Shown piece by piece: positions 1 through 13,400 of a stretch of 64,000 nucleotides of DNA. The notes below the pieces were generated by a model, which saw only the letters and a list, made by a program, of their open reading frames with translations, made no database searches and was not told the origin of the DNA. The stretch is taken from the NCBI GenBank assembly GCA_902729315.2, contig LR746268.1:1357501-1421500 (forward strand). Direction: 5' to 3'. The stretch is from Spirodela intermedia. Lineage: Eukaryota; Streptophyta; Magnoliopsida; Alismatales; Araceae. A program made the translations under genes and the position numbers. Every line of letters begins with the position of its first letter. Position 1 is the first letter of the stretch.

Positions 1-59
1 TAGGCTTCTCCCAAAAATGCGATCTTTGAATGCTTCTTTGTTCCATCTTCAGCCCGCCG

Positions 60-120
60 CAGCGATTTTCTCTCGTATTGAATTGGGTTCCCTCTCCCTC
101 TCTGTTTCTGTCTCTGTCTC

Positions 121-164
<44 letters not shown>

Positions 165-216
165 CCCCGGCGTGCGGTTTCCGGCCCGGCAGAAGGAGAA
201 GGAGAAGGGGAAGACG
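60..216 (+). promoter_or_regulatory. CT-rich leader of the DUF547 gene
   Basis: The stretch before the first coding exon is dominated by CT and CTGT dinucleotide runs at about 99-165, on the coding strand. Pyrimidine-rich 5' leaders are common in plant genes. It could be 5' UTR, or the end of an upstream intron with an acceptor at the CCGGCAG near 191. I see no clear TATA box in the short sequence available. Confidence 0.4.
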
Positions 217-333
217 ATGACCCAGCCGGACGCAAGGACCATGGATGCGGGAAAGGCCCCTGGCCGGGGCCGATCCAGAAGAGAGAGAAAGATCCAGCTG
301 CAGCAAGCCGTGAGCACCCGCACTCTTCTCTTT

Positions 334-375
<42 letters not shown>

Positions 376-2579
376 GTGTGTGCCGAATTTTCCATGAATT
401 CCGTCGATCTCCCAGGTCGATCGGCTGAAGAAGAAGCTCCGCCGCGAGGAGAACATCCACCGCGCCCTCGAGAGAGCCTTCACTCGCCCCCTCGGCTCCC
501 TCCCTCGTCTCCCCCCTTACCTCCCCCCACACGTAACCTATCTCTCTCTCTCTCTCTCTCTCTACCTTTCTCTCTCTATCCTGAGAGCGTCTGAATTGGG
601 TTCTCTATGCTGCCCTCAGACGCTGGAGCTGCTCGCCGAGGTGGCGGTGCTTGAAGAGGAGGTGGTGCGGCTGGAGGAGCAGGTGGTCAGCTTCCGGCAG
701 GGCCTCTACCAGGAGGCCATCTACTTCTCCTCCTCCACCAAGAAGCCTCCCACCGCCGGGAATTCGCCGCCGCCAGTTCCTCCGCTTGCCGCCAGGAAGT
801 CACCGGCGAAGAAACCCATCGGATCGCCGCCAATTCCAGGGCTCCTGCGGGGAAAGGAGAACCAGCTCTCCACTCCCTCCTCCATGAAGAAGGCCTCAAG
901 AGCCCAGACCAGAGGAAGAACAGAGGAATTGGAGTTGTTGGGCCAACAGGCCGCCACCGCCGCCGCTGGCGGCGGTGGCAGCCCCAACAGGGTCTCTGAG
1001 GAGCTCGTGAGATGCCTCATGGGGATCTTTTCGGCGAGGAGGAGCAGCTGCTTAAATTCCTCCTCTGCGGTGGCAGCTATGGAAGCGGCGGAGGCGGCCC
1101 CCTCCGTCTCCGGGTCCTCCGACAGTCCGGATGAGGGAATATTCCGGGACCCCTATGGAATATTCTCAGAATTCGGGCGGAGGGACGTCGGGCCCTACGA
1201 GAGATTCCTCTCTTTGGACGCCCGTTGGCCGAGCGGCTCCCGCCTTGGTGCTGCCGCCTCGCCGTCGCTCTTCCGGCGGCTCAGGTGAGCTCAGTTGATC
1301 TGAGTTGACTTTTTTGGATGAAAGCACGATGCCTTCTGATGTGTGAGTAAACCGACGAACAAACAGGCTACTGCTCAGGAAGCTTGGGTCGGTGGATCTA
1401 CGGGGGTTGACCCACCCGGAGAAGCTCGCCTTCTGGGTCAACGTCTACAATTCCTGCATGATGAACGTGAGTATGATCGTCTCTGGATTCCATCAAACTA
1501 CCCGATCCAATCCTTCGGTGCTTATTATCCTCCTCGTTTCAGGCCTTCTTGGAGAACGACATCCCCTCCACGCCGCAGATGGTCGTCACCCTGATGCAGA
1601 AGGTCAACGCAGAGGGGGGATGGGGGAGAAATATTTAGCTGAAACAGCAATTCTTACAAGATCAGTTAGTAGATTCTTACTAAAACTGGCATTTCAGGCG
1701 ACGATCAACGTGGGTGGGCGGCAGCTGAGTGCGATCTCGATCGAGCATTTCGTGCTGAGACTCCCTTACCATTCCAGATCTGTAAGCTTTTTCATCAAAA
1801 CTCAGAGCTTTAGAAGAAGAACAAAAAAAGTCAAACAGGTGAAGGAAAGAAGTCTCCGCCGTGTTCTTGCAGGCCTGCTTTCCCAAATCGGGCAACTTGA
1901 AGGCCGATGCAGCCATGCAGAGTATCGGGGGGCTGGACTGGCCGGAGCCCCTGGTCACCTTCGCCCTCTCCTGCGGGAGCTGGTCCTCTCCGGCGGTGAG
2001 CCACCGCCCCCTCTCTGCTCTTCATCTGGTCAACGTTTGCAATTTTTAGAACTCAAGGGAGGATTTCTGCTGTTTACCTGATGATTTGATGAGACTTTAT
2101 GTGGAATCATGCAGTGAATTGCATGATCTGGTTGTGTTTGCCGTCTTAGAACTCTGATCATTCGATGAAATTGTATATTCTTTTTCCTATTTTACGGAAG
2201 ATTTGGGCTCCTCGGGTTCTAAGCTTTAACTTTCTTTCCTTTGACTACTGGGCTTATCTTTCCATTTCAGGTAAGAGTTTACACGGCCTCCAAGGTCGAG
2301 GATGAGCTCGAGGTGGCCAAGAGGGACTATCTGCAGGCGGCAGTCGGCATCTCCACCGCCGGCGGCGGGATGGGCATCCCGAAGCTTCTGGATTGGTACC
2401 TGTTGGACTTTGCCAAGGACGTTGATTCCCTGATGGACTGGGTCTGCCTGCAGCTGCCAAGTGGCCTCAGGAACGATGCCGTCAACTGCCTTGAAACCGG
2501 GAGGAGCGGGAGGGCCGCCGTTGACTTAATACGGGTCATCCCCTATGACTTCACCTTCAGGTACCTTCTGGCCACCTGA
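217..2579 (+). CDS. MIP1-type leucine-zipper / DUF547 protein
   Basis: Eight exons join in frame: 217-309, 416-532, 620-1284, 1379-1466, 1543-1602, 1698-1781, 1873-1995 and 2271-2579, giving 512 residues. All introns are GT-AG. Residues 20-110 match the leucine-zipper domain of ternary complex factor MIP1: [20 protein letters not shown], then a proline-rich [15 protein letters not shown], then a heptad-rich [17 protein letters not shown] coiled coil. Residues from about 285 to 440 are DUF547, with [38 protein letters not shown] and [20 protein letters not shown], and the usual [10 protein letters not shown] end. These proteins are plant-specific and poorly characterised, and the fold gives no proven reaction. 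I start at ATG 217. ATG 172 and ATG 241 are in the same frame, and a CT-rich leader precedes them. An upstream exon outside the window cannot be excluded. Confidence 0.9.
310..619 (+). repeat. (CT)n runs in introns 1 and 2 of the DUF547 gene
   Basis: Intron 1 (310-415) holds a run of CT repeats at about 335-372. Intron 2 (533-619) holds another at about 541-577. They extend the polypyrimidine tracts ahead of the acceptors. They probably vary in length between individuals. Confidence 0.8.
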
Positions 2580-3334
2580 GAGACTGCTTCCCATGATTTT
2601 GGAAAAATCCCAAGGGTTGACCAAAATGGTCTGCAAACGGCTCCGCATTTATGGAAAAATGATTGAAAAAGAAAGTCAATTTCTCCGCGCAATTCATCTT
2701 CCTCCCTCTGACTCCTGCTTCGTCAAAGTTGCCATTTTTAGCTCATCTCAGCTGTGGTTATTCACCATGAAACTTTATCTAGATAATTAAATCCATAATC
2801 TCTTTCAGTTCATGAAAATCCTGGATAATCAGCTGATCCTTTTATGGAAATACCGTGGGAATATTTATAAAAATAAATCGTAAATTGCAGGTCAGTGAGC
2901 ATTCTTATGGTTTTAAAAAAGATAAAAAATGAAGAAATTGGGCTTTTGTTTTCTTTTTTGGGGAATTAGTTTCTCCTACTATTTAACAGGTCGGGGGCAG
3001 CTGTGGGTCTGTGAGAGCATTCGAGCTGCCATTCATCGGCTCCTGGTGATATTTCCCATTCTGATAGTTTTATTTAATACCATAAATGGATCCATTTCCA
3101 GATCAGCATGCTAGAAATGGATCCATGTCCACGTCAGCATATCCAGGTCAGCTCTACTTGGGTTTTGGGCGGTGAAGTTGACGTGGGCAGGCGGTTCAGG
3201 CAGTGGCCTTCCTGATGCTGCCCACGTGACTTTAACGAAGAAAAAGCTGTTAAAATAGTTGCTTCAATAATTACTGTCGCTGGAATGGCTTTCCACAGTA
3301 TGCATTCCTCATGGGTGCCTTCAGTTAACGGCTC
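2580..3334. other. 3' flank of the DUF547 gene, no gene seen
   Basis: AT-rich to mixed sequence after the stop codon. The 3' UTR should lie in its first few hundred bases. AATAAAT and ATAAAAATAAATCG near 2865-2880 could serve as poly(A) signals. A short local repeat around GGATCCAT and CACGTCAGCAT lies at 3088-3145. No open frame has recognisable similarity. Confidence 0.5.
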
Positions 3335-4110
<776 letters not shown>

Positions 4111-5229
4111 GAGCTCTTTCCAGGAATGTATTCATGAATGAACAGTTTCCTTCTTCTCTGAACTGATCCTGTTTCTCCGAGGCTTTAAAAGAATTCCATT
4201 TTGATGATGCCAGAGCTTGTTCTTATACAGACTGCATTCCCTTAATGCATTCATTACTTGGCCCCGGGGCCCGTCTGGCCCGTTGACTCTGCTGCTTGGA
4301 CTTTCCAGTTTCTATTTTAGGAAAGGTAGCATTGACGACAGCTCTCCCTGCAGAATGTATTCCTTTAAATGCATTCGTGAGGCCCTCTACCGGGTTCTCT
4401 CGTTTTGTTTTCTCTCTTCCCATTTTAATCATCTTATTTATTGCCGAGGAGATGAGAAAAGAGTAACAATTGGTTGGTTGTTGAGAGATCCGCCAGCGTT
4501 TGGGGGGCGCGTCGCCCGTCTGACAGCTTGACTTCCACGGCGGAGCCCGACAAGAAATCCGAGAGGCTTTTACAGCCCCCCCCGCCCGATCGTTCTCTCT
4601 CCTTCTAGAGAGAGAGAGAGAGAGATGGGTAGAAAGAGTGTGGGATGGATATCAAAAGGTAGTGAGGGAGAGGGATGGGTAGAAAGAGAGAGAGAGAGAG
4701 AGACAGATGGTTCGAGAGAGTATAGGAAGAAATGGGTATCAAGAGAGAGGAGGATGGGTAGATAAGTAGAGTGTGTGAGATGCGTAGAGAGAGAGAGAGA
4801 GAGAGGGAGAGTGGGGAGTGAAGAGACCCAGCTTGTGTTGATAGCTGTAGTGAGGAGTCCAAGTTCCGCCTTTTCTTTTGTCCGCAAGTCGTGCCAATTC
4901 ATCCCGGGGACCACCCTACGGAGCTGCCAGAGATGTGGGTCCACTCCCATGTCAGCAATGACGGCACCAGCCTGTACTGTGACCACGTAAGAGATAGAAA
5001 GAGAGAGTGAGCCAAGAAGGGCAAAGATCACTTGGGGCCATTTAAGAGAGAGATCGATAGATATATAGAGAGAGAGAGAGAGAGAGTCTTTATCCAAATT
5101 GGGCCCGATTCTGCAAAAGAAAACGGCCCATTTTCAGCTTTAAGAGGGAGAGTCTGACAATTTTTTTCAGAGATATTTTTTTTGAAATTCCACCCGACTA
5201 GAAAATAAAGTTCACCAAAAAAAGGTGTC

Positions 5230-5377
5230 CACGTGCGGTCATGGAGTTTTATGCCCAAGCCACCGTGGAAGTCACGTGCGAGTGCTTTGTCACACGTGGT
5301 GGACTGCTGGCTGTCACGTGGTCATCTGCGTCCCTTTCACGCATGGAATCCAGCCGCCGAGATCGATAGATCACGTG
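5230..5377. promoter_or_regulatory. Cluster of five CACGTG G-boxes
   Basis: CACGTG occurs at 5230-5235, 5273-5278, 5293-5298, 5315-5320 and 5372-5377. The palindrome is expected about once per 4 kb by chance. In plants it is the core site for bHLH (PIF, MYC) and bZIP (ABF, HY5) factors, and several flanks here also read as ABRE (ACGTG). The cluster sits between two converging 3' ends, not next to a known start site, so the gene it would serve is unknown. Confidence 0.45.
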
Positions 5378-5801
5378 AGCACCTACATCTTAAATATTAG
5401 CTAGCAATTGCGGAGATGATTAATAGATATTATATATGTATTTAATAATATACACAAATTAGAGGTCTGAAGGGATATTGGCTTCGATGGGAGAGGGTCT
5501 GGGGTCAACATTCCACCGGTCAAAGTCAAGATTCGACTGGGCCGGGAGAAAAGCCCATTGGGCCTCAGCACTCGTGGACTTGGGTCTGATGGTTCAGAGA
5601 CCATCCAGAACTAGAGAGAGGGAGTTGGAGAGAGAGATGGAGATGGACTATAATTTTTTGTTTTTTTTACTCCATTCTAATTCACTTATGGTTCCGATCT
5701 CATCGATCAAACAAACAGTTTGGGCAGAGGAAGAGGGTTTGAAGCACCAACCATTGACTTTTAGGGGTTGACAGCCGCAAATTGATAGTGGCCAGTTCTT
5801 C

Positions 5802-5802
<1 letters not shown>

Positions 5803-5844
<42 letters not shown>
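5803..5844. repeat. (GA)n microsatellite
   Basis: An uninterrupted GA run of about 40 bp in the space between the converging genes. Confidence 0.95.
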
Positions 5845-5845
<1 letters not shown>

Positions 5846-6181
5846 CATTTAAAAACCTTGCCCCCCCGAAAAAAAAAAGGGATAATTTTTCTTGATGTCT
5901 AAACTCTTCTGCCCGGAATTGTTGGGAAATCGAATGCTGTAGAAGACTAACAAGACCAGCAGACAACAGAATGAGAACCAGATAAACAAAACAAAAAAGA
6001 AGAAGAAAAAAACACCCCCTGATCATGGATTCTGACTGATGGCCAGATCAACAAAAAAAAAAAAAAAAAAAAAACAAAAATAATCTGGTTTCTTCCTGCC
6101 AGAAAAAAAAAAGAACAGATTTCTGCAGATACATACACACAATAAAGAAGGAAGGACTGGATGGATCATCAATAGGAAAAA

Positions 6182-7366
6182 TCAACCAAACGGATTGGCG
6201 GTGGTGGGGCCGCCGGCGGTGGCGGCATCCGACCTCTTGATACTTCCCATGCCACAGACGACGCAGCCGGGGGAATTGAGAGCAGAGAATCTGGCGCCAC
6301 AGACATCGCAGTGATCATGGCCGATGGTGGGGAGGCGGCCGAGTGTGGCGAAGCAGAAGAGAGAAGGGTCTTCCACGGGGTCAATGGACTTGTTGGAGGA
6401 GCCCCTCTGCACACACATGTCGACGAGGCTCCTCAGCTCGTCCTGCTTCTCCGGGGGCGCCTTTGAGTGGAGCAGCTCCAGCATCTGCTTGGCATAGGCG
6501 TAATTCTGCACCTCCATGTTCCGCTTGATGGCTGTTCTGATGCAGTTTATGCGGTGCTTTGCTTGCAGAGGGAGAGACGCCAGATGCCGTGACAGGCGGG
6601 CCATCTCGTCCTTGGCACTGACCGCCGCTGCGCCCTGGACCTTCTGCAGCCGCCCGATTTCCTGCGCTCATTGCACCACCATAGATTTTATGAATGCTTG
6701 TAGATGCATGTGAATAGGTTATCTTCTTCTTTTAATGCTTACGAAAATTCGGATTATATGAATAATATAGCATCGATAATGAATGCATGTGAAAAGGTGA
6801 TCTTCTTCTTCTTCTTATCTTTTTTTTTTATATTTTTTTATACTTTTGATGGAGAAGAGAACCTGGAGAAGGGAGACGGCGATCTTGTATTGGGCGCAAA
6901 TTGTGGCTTGAGCTCTGATGTCGGCGCCACGGGACTGGTCCTTGGCCAGAGCCAGGAAGGCCTCGTCAAAGCATGACAGTGCATCGCTCAGCTGGTTCTG
7001 CTCGAGATGGGCAATCCCGGTCTTGAAGCAGACTGGAGCGGCAGCTCCACGGGGAACCTGGAGTGATTAAATCATAATCATATTAATATTTATTATCTGA
7101 GTTAAACTTGATGGTGCATAAAATTCACCAGAAATGGCAATGCGAATTGATGGGTACTTGCCTGGCCAGGTAAGACTGCCTTCGGAGCAGGTGCAGGGCG
7201 GGCAGCAGCTGACCCGGGAGCCATCAGCGTGCTTAGATCAACCGGCTGAGAAGAGACTGGTGGCTGGGCGGTCAATGGTGGAGGCTGCGATATCTGGGCT
7301 GGTGGCTGTGGTGGCACACCGCTACCAGGCAGTCCAATGGAGTCGAGGGAAGCAGAAGGCTGCTGC

Positions 7367-7403
<37 letters not shown>

Positions 7404-10400
7404 GCTGTTGTGCTGTCGGAGGAACCCCACCGTCTGGGAGACCGATATCAACCGACGGGTTGGGGGCATAATTGGGTTCCTTTGGACCAGCTCTGCCTCT
7501 GCTCGGTCCCTGCGGGTTCTGCTCGGACCTTGACATCAATATGCCGGGAGGTGGCAGGGAGGCGCCAAGCTTGACGGACGATATGGTGTTCTCGAAGAAG
7601 TCTTCTGGGATCGGCCCTGCTACCACTCCGAGGCCCCCCACCGCCGGACCGGCCGATGCAGGCTCCATGGAGATGCCACCAAAGAGGTCAGGAACAGGAG
7701 CTGTGGCGGTTGAAGTAGCGGCTGGGGCTGGCAGTAGCATCAGAGACGATAGGTCCTGGGATGGCCCAGATAAAGACCTGGTCCTGGAGGGTGGAGCCAT
7801 GCCGTCGCCCAGCTTGAGCTGCTTGGTGGCCTCCTTGATCTTGTTGAAATCAACGACGGTTGGCTCAATGGGTTTGTCTCGGATTCTGATGTGGATCTTC
7901 TTGGTCTTAGAAGCGGCCTCGTCTTCATCGCTGCTGCCGCCATCGGCAGTGCCATAGAGGGACTTCTTGAACTCCTCCGCCGCTCTTGCCTGCTCATCCA
8001 CTGCACCTGAAGGGGCAGCCAGCTGGCTGCTCAGGGATGTCACAGGGAAGCTGCCCTTTGAGTCGCCGGCCGCCAGAACTTTGGTCTTGTTGGGTAACGA
8101 TAATGGCGGCCTGGGCAGCCCGTTTTCTGCATTCTCTCCCGCAATGAAAGGTTTGACCAGGCTCTTCTCGCTGACTTCTGTGACATGGCCCCTGCCCTTG
8201 ACGACACCGAGGTAAATTCCAATGTGGTCAACGATGATTGAAGGGATGGCGTTCTCGCTGGTCTTCATGTAGGGCATGACCTCTGCAGCGAGCTCCCACT
8301 GGGGGATGTCCTTGAGATTGACGGGGGTCTTGATCTCCCAGTTTCCTCCTCCCCACTCTGGCCCTTTGGGGACCATGCTCTCCGCAGCGAAATTGGCAAA
8401 GATGCCCTGAGTCCACCCACTGGAGCGGACCCTCAGGATCCTCTCGCAGTGCCGCCGGAGCTCGGAGTCGGTGCCTGCATCCTCCAGCTTCCGGGCAAGG
8501 TGCCGCATGGCGCTAGGGTTTAAGTGGCATATGAACAAGTCGAGCATGCTCTCGTTGTCTGCGATTACTTCGAAGGTTTCTTTTGCACTGTCAAACTGGC
8601 CATACCTGCAAGCGGCAGCCCAAGTCAAAGCTCTGAAAGAAAGGGTGAAAGTCATGTGGACAGAAGAAACCAATATCTGAACATGAGTAAAATGGAAGAG
8701 CGAGAAGATGTAAATTTCTGTAGACTACTGATGAATGGGTGCCTGTTGATCATTCTGGAAAATGTCATTGTAGGTTGTGGGCATCAAACAAATTTCATCG
8801 TTGCAGTGAACGTCTGCTGTCAATGATATGGTGGTTTATCGAGCTCCCATCAACATATTCCATGGTTTGGGTGAAACATCCACTTACCCAGATCCACAGC
8901 CCGGATCTTGTTGGTCCTTTCGGGACCTGAAGCGAATGGATGGATCCCACAAACTATAGTCAGTGGGCCCAGATAATCTGACCAGATTCAAGGATAACCA
9001 GTTCCAGAGGTCAAACCAGCAGCTTCTCTGTCAGCGGGGAAGCTCCAGATGAAGCTGATGGGTACTCGAAAGCAAGACACTCTCCATCAACAAGAGGCCA
9101 ACATCTCGTTCTAATCACCAGTGACTATACACGTCAAAAGAGCTCCAAATAAACAAGGGAGGCTGAAGAATTCTAGGAGGCTCTGGACGCAGGTTTGAAG
9201 ACAGTAACGGACTGCAAGTAAGATCGGACTTTAACAACACTATCTAACAGAATGGCACCAGTATATGGCAATTAAAAAAGCAGAGAAATGAATGCCATAA
9301 ATTTTTATGTGTTTAAGAACAGGCCTCTCCCTCTTTCATTAACTTATAATCACAATCATTGCAGAGCATATGCATATCATTTCACATTACTCCATTTATT
9401 TTATTTTCATGGAGAGAATGTGCATCATAAGGTTAGGAGATCTAATAAGCAATTCTTACAAAAGGATGATTACCTGTAACCACTACATAATGAGTTATTA
9501 TTCCCAAGGAAGTGTACCGTAAAAAAAAAGTTCAGGGTATGCTGGATAATCGATCGAAAATAGGATTTTGCATTAGATTAACGTACTTGATGGATGCATA
9601 GCCAAGTTGTCGAAAGCGGTGAAACAAATGAGAAGTTGGAGGGCACTGGGGGTAATCCCTTGAACGCAGGAACTCATCCTTCAAGATGGACAAAGCAGTG
9701 GAAAAGCGGAGAGCCTTGATTGCATAAATGCACCGAAGTACCTAGGAAAGTTCACAACACAAATCAAAAGGTCTATTAAAAAAATTCTGCTGAAAGATGC
9801 ATAAGATACAACCTGAAAAATACCTGAGTGAACTGCGGACCAGCCTGGGATAAAGAGACAGCTAGGTCCCCACAGACAGGAGAGCCCTTGGCCAGAATAT
9901 CAAGAGATCTTGGAGTGATCCGTAAGCTATCAAATCTTCATTCAAGAAATGAGAAAAGGAAGTTATTCAGAAGAAATATGATGGGATAAACTACGCACAA
10001 GTTTTTCAAGCTTATAGAGACCCGTTTTCCAAAGCAGGTTATCTAAACTTTTTCAGAATAACATAAAGGGGATAAAAACAAAAGAATGAACCAAACTGAG
10101 AAGGATAACACCTTGACGTTATCTGGTATAATATCTCAGGTAGGTCAACTTTCTGCTCAAACTGTTGTTGCATGGTCGCAAATCCAATGAGAAGAGGCTC
10201 AAGAAGGCCCACAAGACAACTCCGGATCTCGACTCCTTTCTTTCGTCTAGGATTTATATCAACTGGGTTGACGAACAATAGTCTATCGTTCAATGCACCA
10301 AGTAATGCTGTATTGGGCAAGGCAAGACAAATAGCAAACAAGCAAAATCCATGTTAACCGAAAGATATTTTAACTGGTATAAAAAATGGTTGTCATAAGT

Positions 10401-13400
10401 GGCTCGGAAGATCAAAGAAGCACACACCAGAACAAGGCATACTAATGGAGAGAATCGTTCGAACTTTGCTATCCCATCCAAGCATGCTTACTGCAGTTGC
10501 GCTTGAAAATAGAAGAGCAGGTCCAACCCACAAAAATGATCGGAAGTGCAGAGAAGTTAAGAAAGTAAACAACGGGATCACTAGGAAAATCTATAAAAAA
10601 AACTGAACGTTGTGTTAAGGACATATGGTAGGATATGGAAGGGACTCCTTTGTCAAGTTGAGAAGAGCTGCTAGAAAGTATGTCTAGATCCTTTGAAGCA
10701 ATCAACACCCTCTGACTGGTCAATATCCCAGCAACATGACCTCTAAGGGTTTCCTGCCACTGAACCTGTAAAAGAACGCCAGAGGATTTGAATAAATGAC
10801 GTTTTATAACATTAAGATGACATCAAATGCGATTCAAGAAAAACAATTTGCACCATTGTTCAAACAATCAGTCTGGATATGTAAAGTGTGAACCACAGAT
10901 AGATTTATGATAACCTCATAAACAATCAAAGATCAATCCAACTTTTTCCAAAGCTAATACACGAATAATGAGAATATGCTGCCTACTTCACGACATAACT
11001 ACTTACCTGAAGGACAGTTTCTTTTGCTTTCAACTTGATTGACTTTATCCCTTCAGTTTTTGTAGGTATATATTGCCCACCATCATTAGACAAATGATAC
11101 GGTTGAAGCAGATTTGCCATTCCAATGTAATCCCCAGAAATAGCATACAAAATGGTAGACTCTACAAAAGCAACCACATGACCACTAGAATTTAGTAAAG
11201 TCCAACGAAACTAAGCATCCAGACTGCTTAATGGGCTAAATATGGCCTGAAAGCAAGGAATAAGGTTGCTGTTTGCTCTACCTAGCGGTGTAGAAAAGAT
11301 GCGGTCAATATCTGATTCAAAAACAAACTGTAAAGGACCACGGCCGCTGCCAGCTTTAGCTTCAGAAAACGAATTAGCATCTAGTGCTCCATTCTTCCCT
11401 GCAGATTCTTCCACAGAAGCAGATGGTAAAAGATATAAAGCTAGGCCAGTCTTATCCTCATCGAGAATTGCATATTGATTCTCATTGGGGCCCACAAATG
11501 CTGCATCTCTTCCTACATAGTAAGGGAAATAAGTGAGCACAGGGTGAATAAGAAAAAGGGTATGAGGGTCTAGAATACAACTGTCACAGAGATAAAATGT
11601 TCACACCTTTGACTGTACTTCCTTTATTCGTAATTGCCTGAGCGTCAGTCTGTTCCCAATAAAGAATAGCTTCATGGAATGAGCTGCTGATGCCACATAC
11701 TCGGTAGACTATTATAAACAAGTGCTGCTTTGAACTGTACAGCATAGTTTTTGGGTGGCAATCGATATTTCCAGGAATCTGAAAAGTAGCAATAAGTAAA
11801 ATGAAAAAAAACCTTGAATTGAATCATATAGATTAGGGAAATTTTGCTAAAAGACTTTGAAAGTGGGTTAGAGAACTACCGATGAGTAAAGTTTCTTGTA
11901 TAAATTATCCACGCCTGATGAGAGGTTATAAGACATGATGTTCACACCATCCAAATAAAATGCTCGGACAGGGTAATGAAGAACTCGGTTCTCCTTGTTA
12001 AAAAAATTGAGCTCCAAGTGAAATGGCTGAAGAGATAAACCTGACAGCCGTTAAAGGGCAGCCTCCACAAGAGTTCAATAATATAAACGAATATGTTCAT
12101 AGAATACCTGACAAACAGGGATATCCTTCAGTTGATGATCATTGTCTGAGATAGTGATGAGAGGCAGCCGAGTTATAGGTGCGTTCTTTGCATGCCCTTC
12201 CATGAAATGCTACAGTATGAACAGACATGACAAGATACATTCAAGAAAACACAAAATTCAGTCGAATGCATAAGAACAAATTGCAAGTAAAATCACAGCT
12301 GATTAAAGGTATAAATTCCATTGTATTTATAACTGCTATAACGGGTTAGAGCACATGATACGTGGTACAGAGAAATACCAATATGGTTGGGAATTCACCC
12401 GAGTATACTATTACTGATTATATGGCATTTCAGGCATCAATTCAGTAGAAGAAGATAATGCTCTCTGTAGTTAATTTGCTATCAGAAGAAATTCTCTGTA
12501 TCAATCATATAAACATGTAGTCATGAGGAATCCCGAACAGTAAGCTTTTCTGTCAGCACAAAAATGTTGCCAATGAGAGGTTAAGGTACATGTGACTCAT
12601 CTCACTTGACTTTGGATATAAATTACGTTCAGTTTCTCAATAATACCAATGACAAAAGCACAGCAGCAGATTAGATGCGTACTGGATATAGCAGCCTCAA
12701 TCGTCTGCATTATGATGTATACTACTTCCCAGAACAAAGTAAGCAGTGTGAGACAGAAAAATCACATATAAAACAAGTAATGTCAATTACATGTCTTCAG
12801 ACAGGTGATGAGGAGCTCAGAGAGATAAAACCTCAATGTGAAGGGTGGTATGGATACACTTGATCCCTCTGTTCACTAAATTGCATTCAGTCAGATTAAC
12901 GATTCTAAGAAAACACAAAAATGAACTTCAGGCTTGTAACAATAGTGCGTCAATCTACCTCATCTTGACCCGATATTTATTTAGACATCCGGGATGATGA
13001 ACATACGTAGCAGGCATCGTTCATATCATCAGGGCAACTATCACATGAATGCATGCTAAATCATCTTTTACTCCTGGGGAATAAATATTTTGATGAGGGC
13101 TTCCATTTTAAATTTTGCTTGTTTAAAATAAGAATTTGATTTCCCAAGATCCACTTGAAAAATCTCATTGCAGGCGAAATAAAACATAGTTAAGAGAGGA
13201 GCATACGCTATGAAGAAACGCTTTCCTTGCAATATCTGATATAGTAAGCTGACTTTGTCTGAAAAATGAAAAATAATAGAAAATAATCAAATCTTCCTTT
13301 AAAATATATTTTACAGGAATAATAATAACAGGCAAAAGAGAGAAAACTAAGAGATATAAGAATAATCATCATCACCAACCAAAGATCCCTTAATCCACAT

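Larger units (their letters stand above)
4111..6181. other. Intergenic space between convergent genes
   Basis: This separates the 3' ends of the DUF547 gene and TWD40-1. It contains short variants of a GAATGTATTC/ATGCATTC word near 4122, 4229-4256 and 4351-4380, several short GA runs (4606-4625, 4684-4703, 4787-4806, 5070-5088), a G-box cluster at 5230-5377, a (GA)n run at about 5803-5843 and a poly(A) run at about 6053-6074. No protein-coding frame is convincing. The last ~100 bases before 6181 should be the 3' UTR of TWD40-1. Confidence 0.6.
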
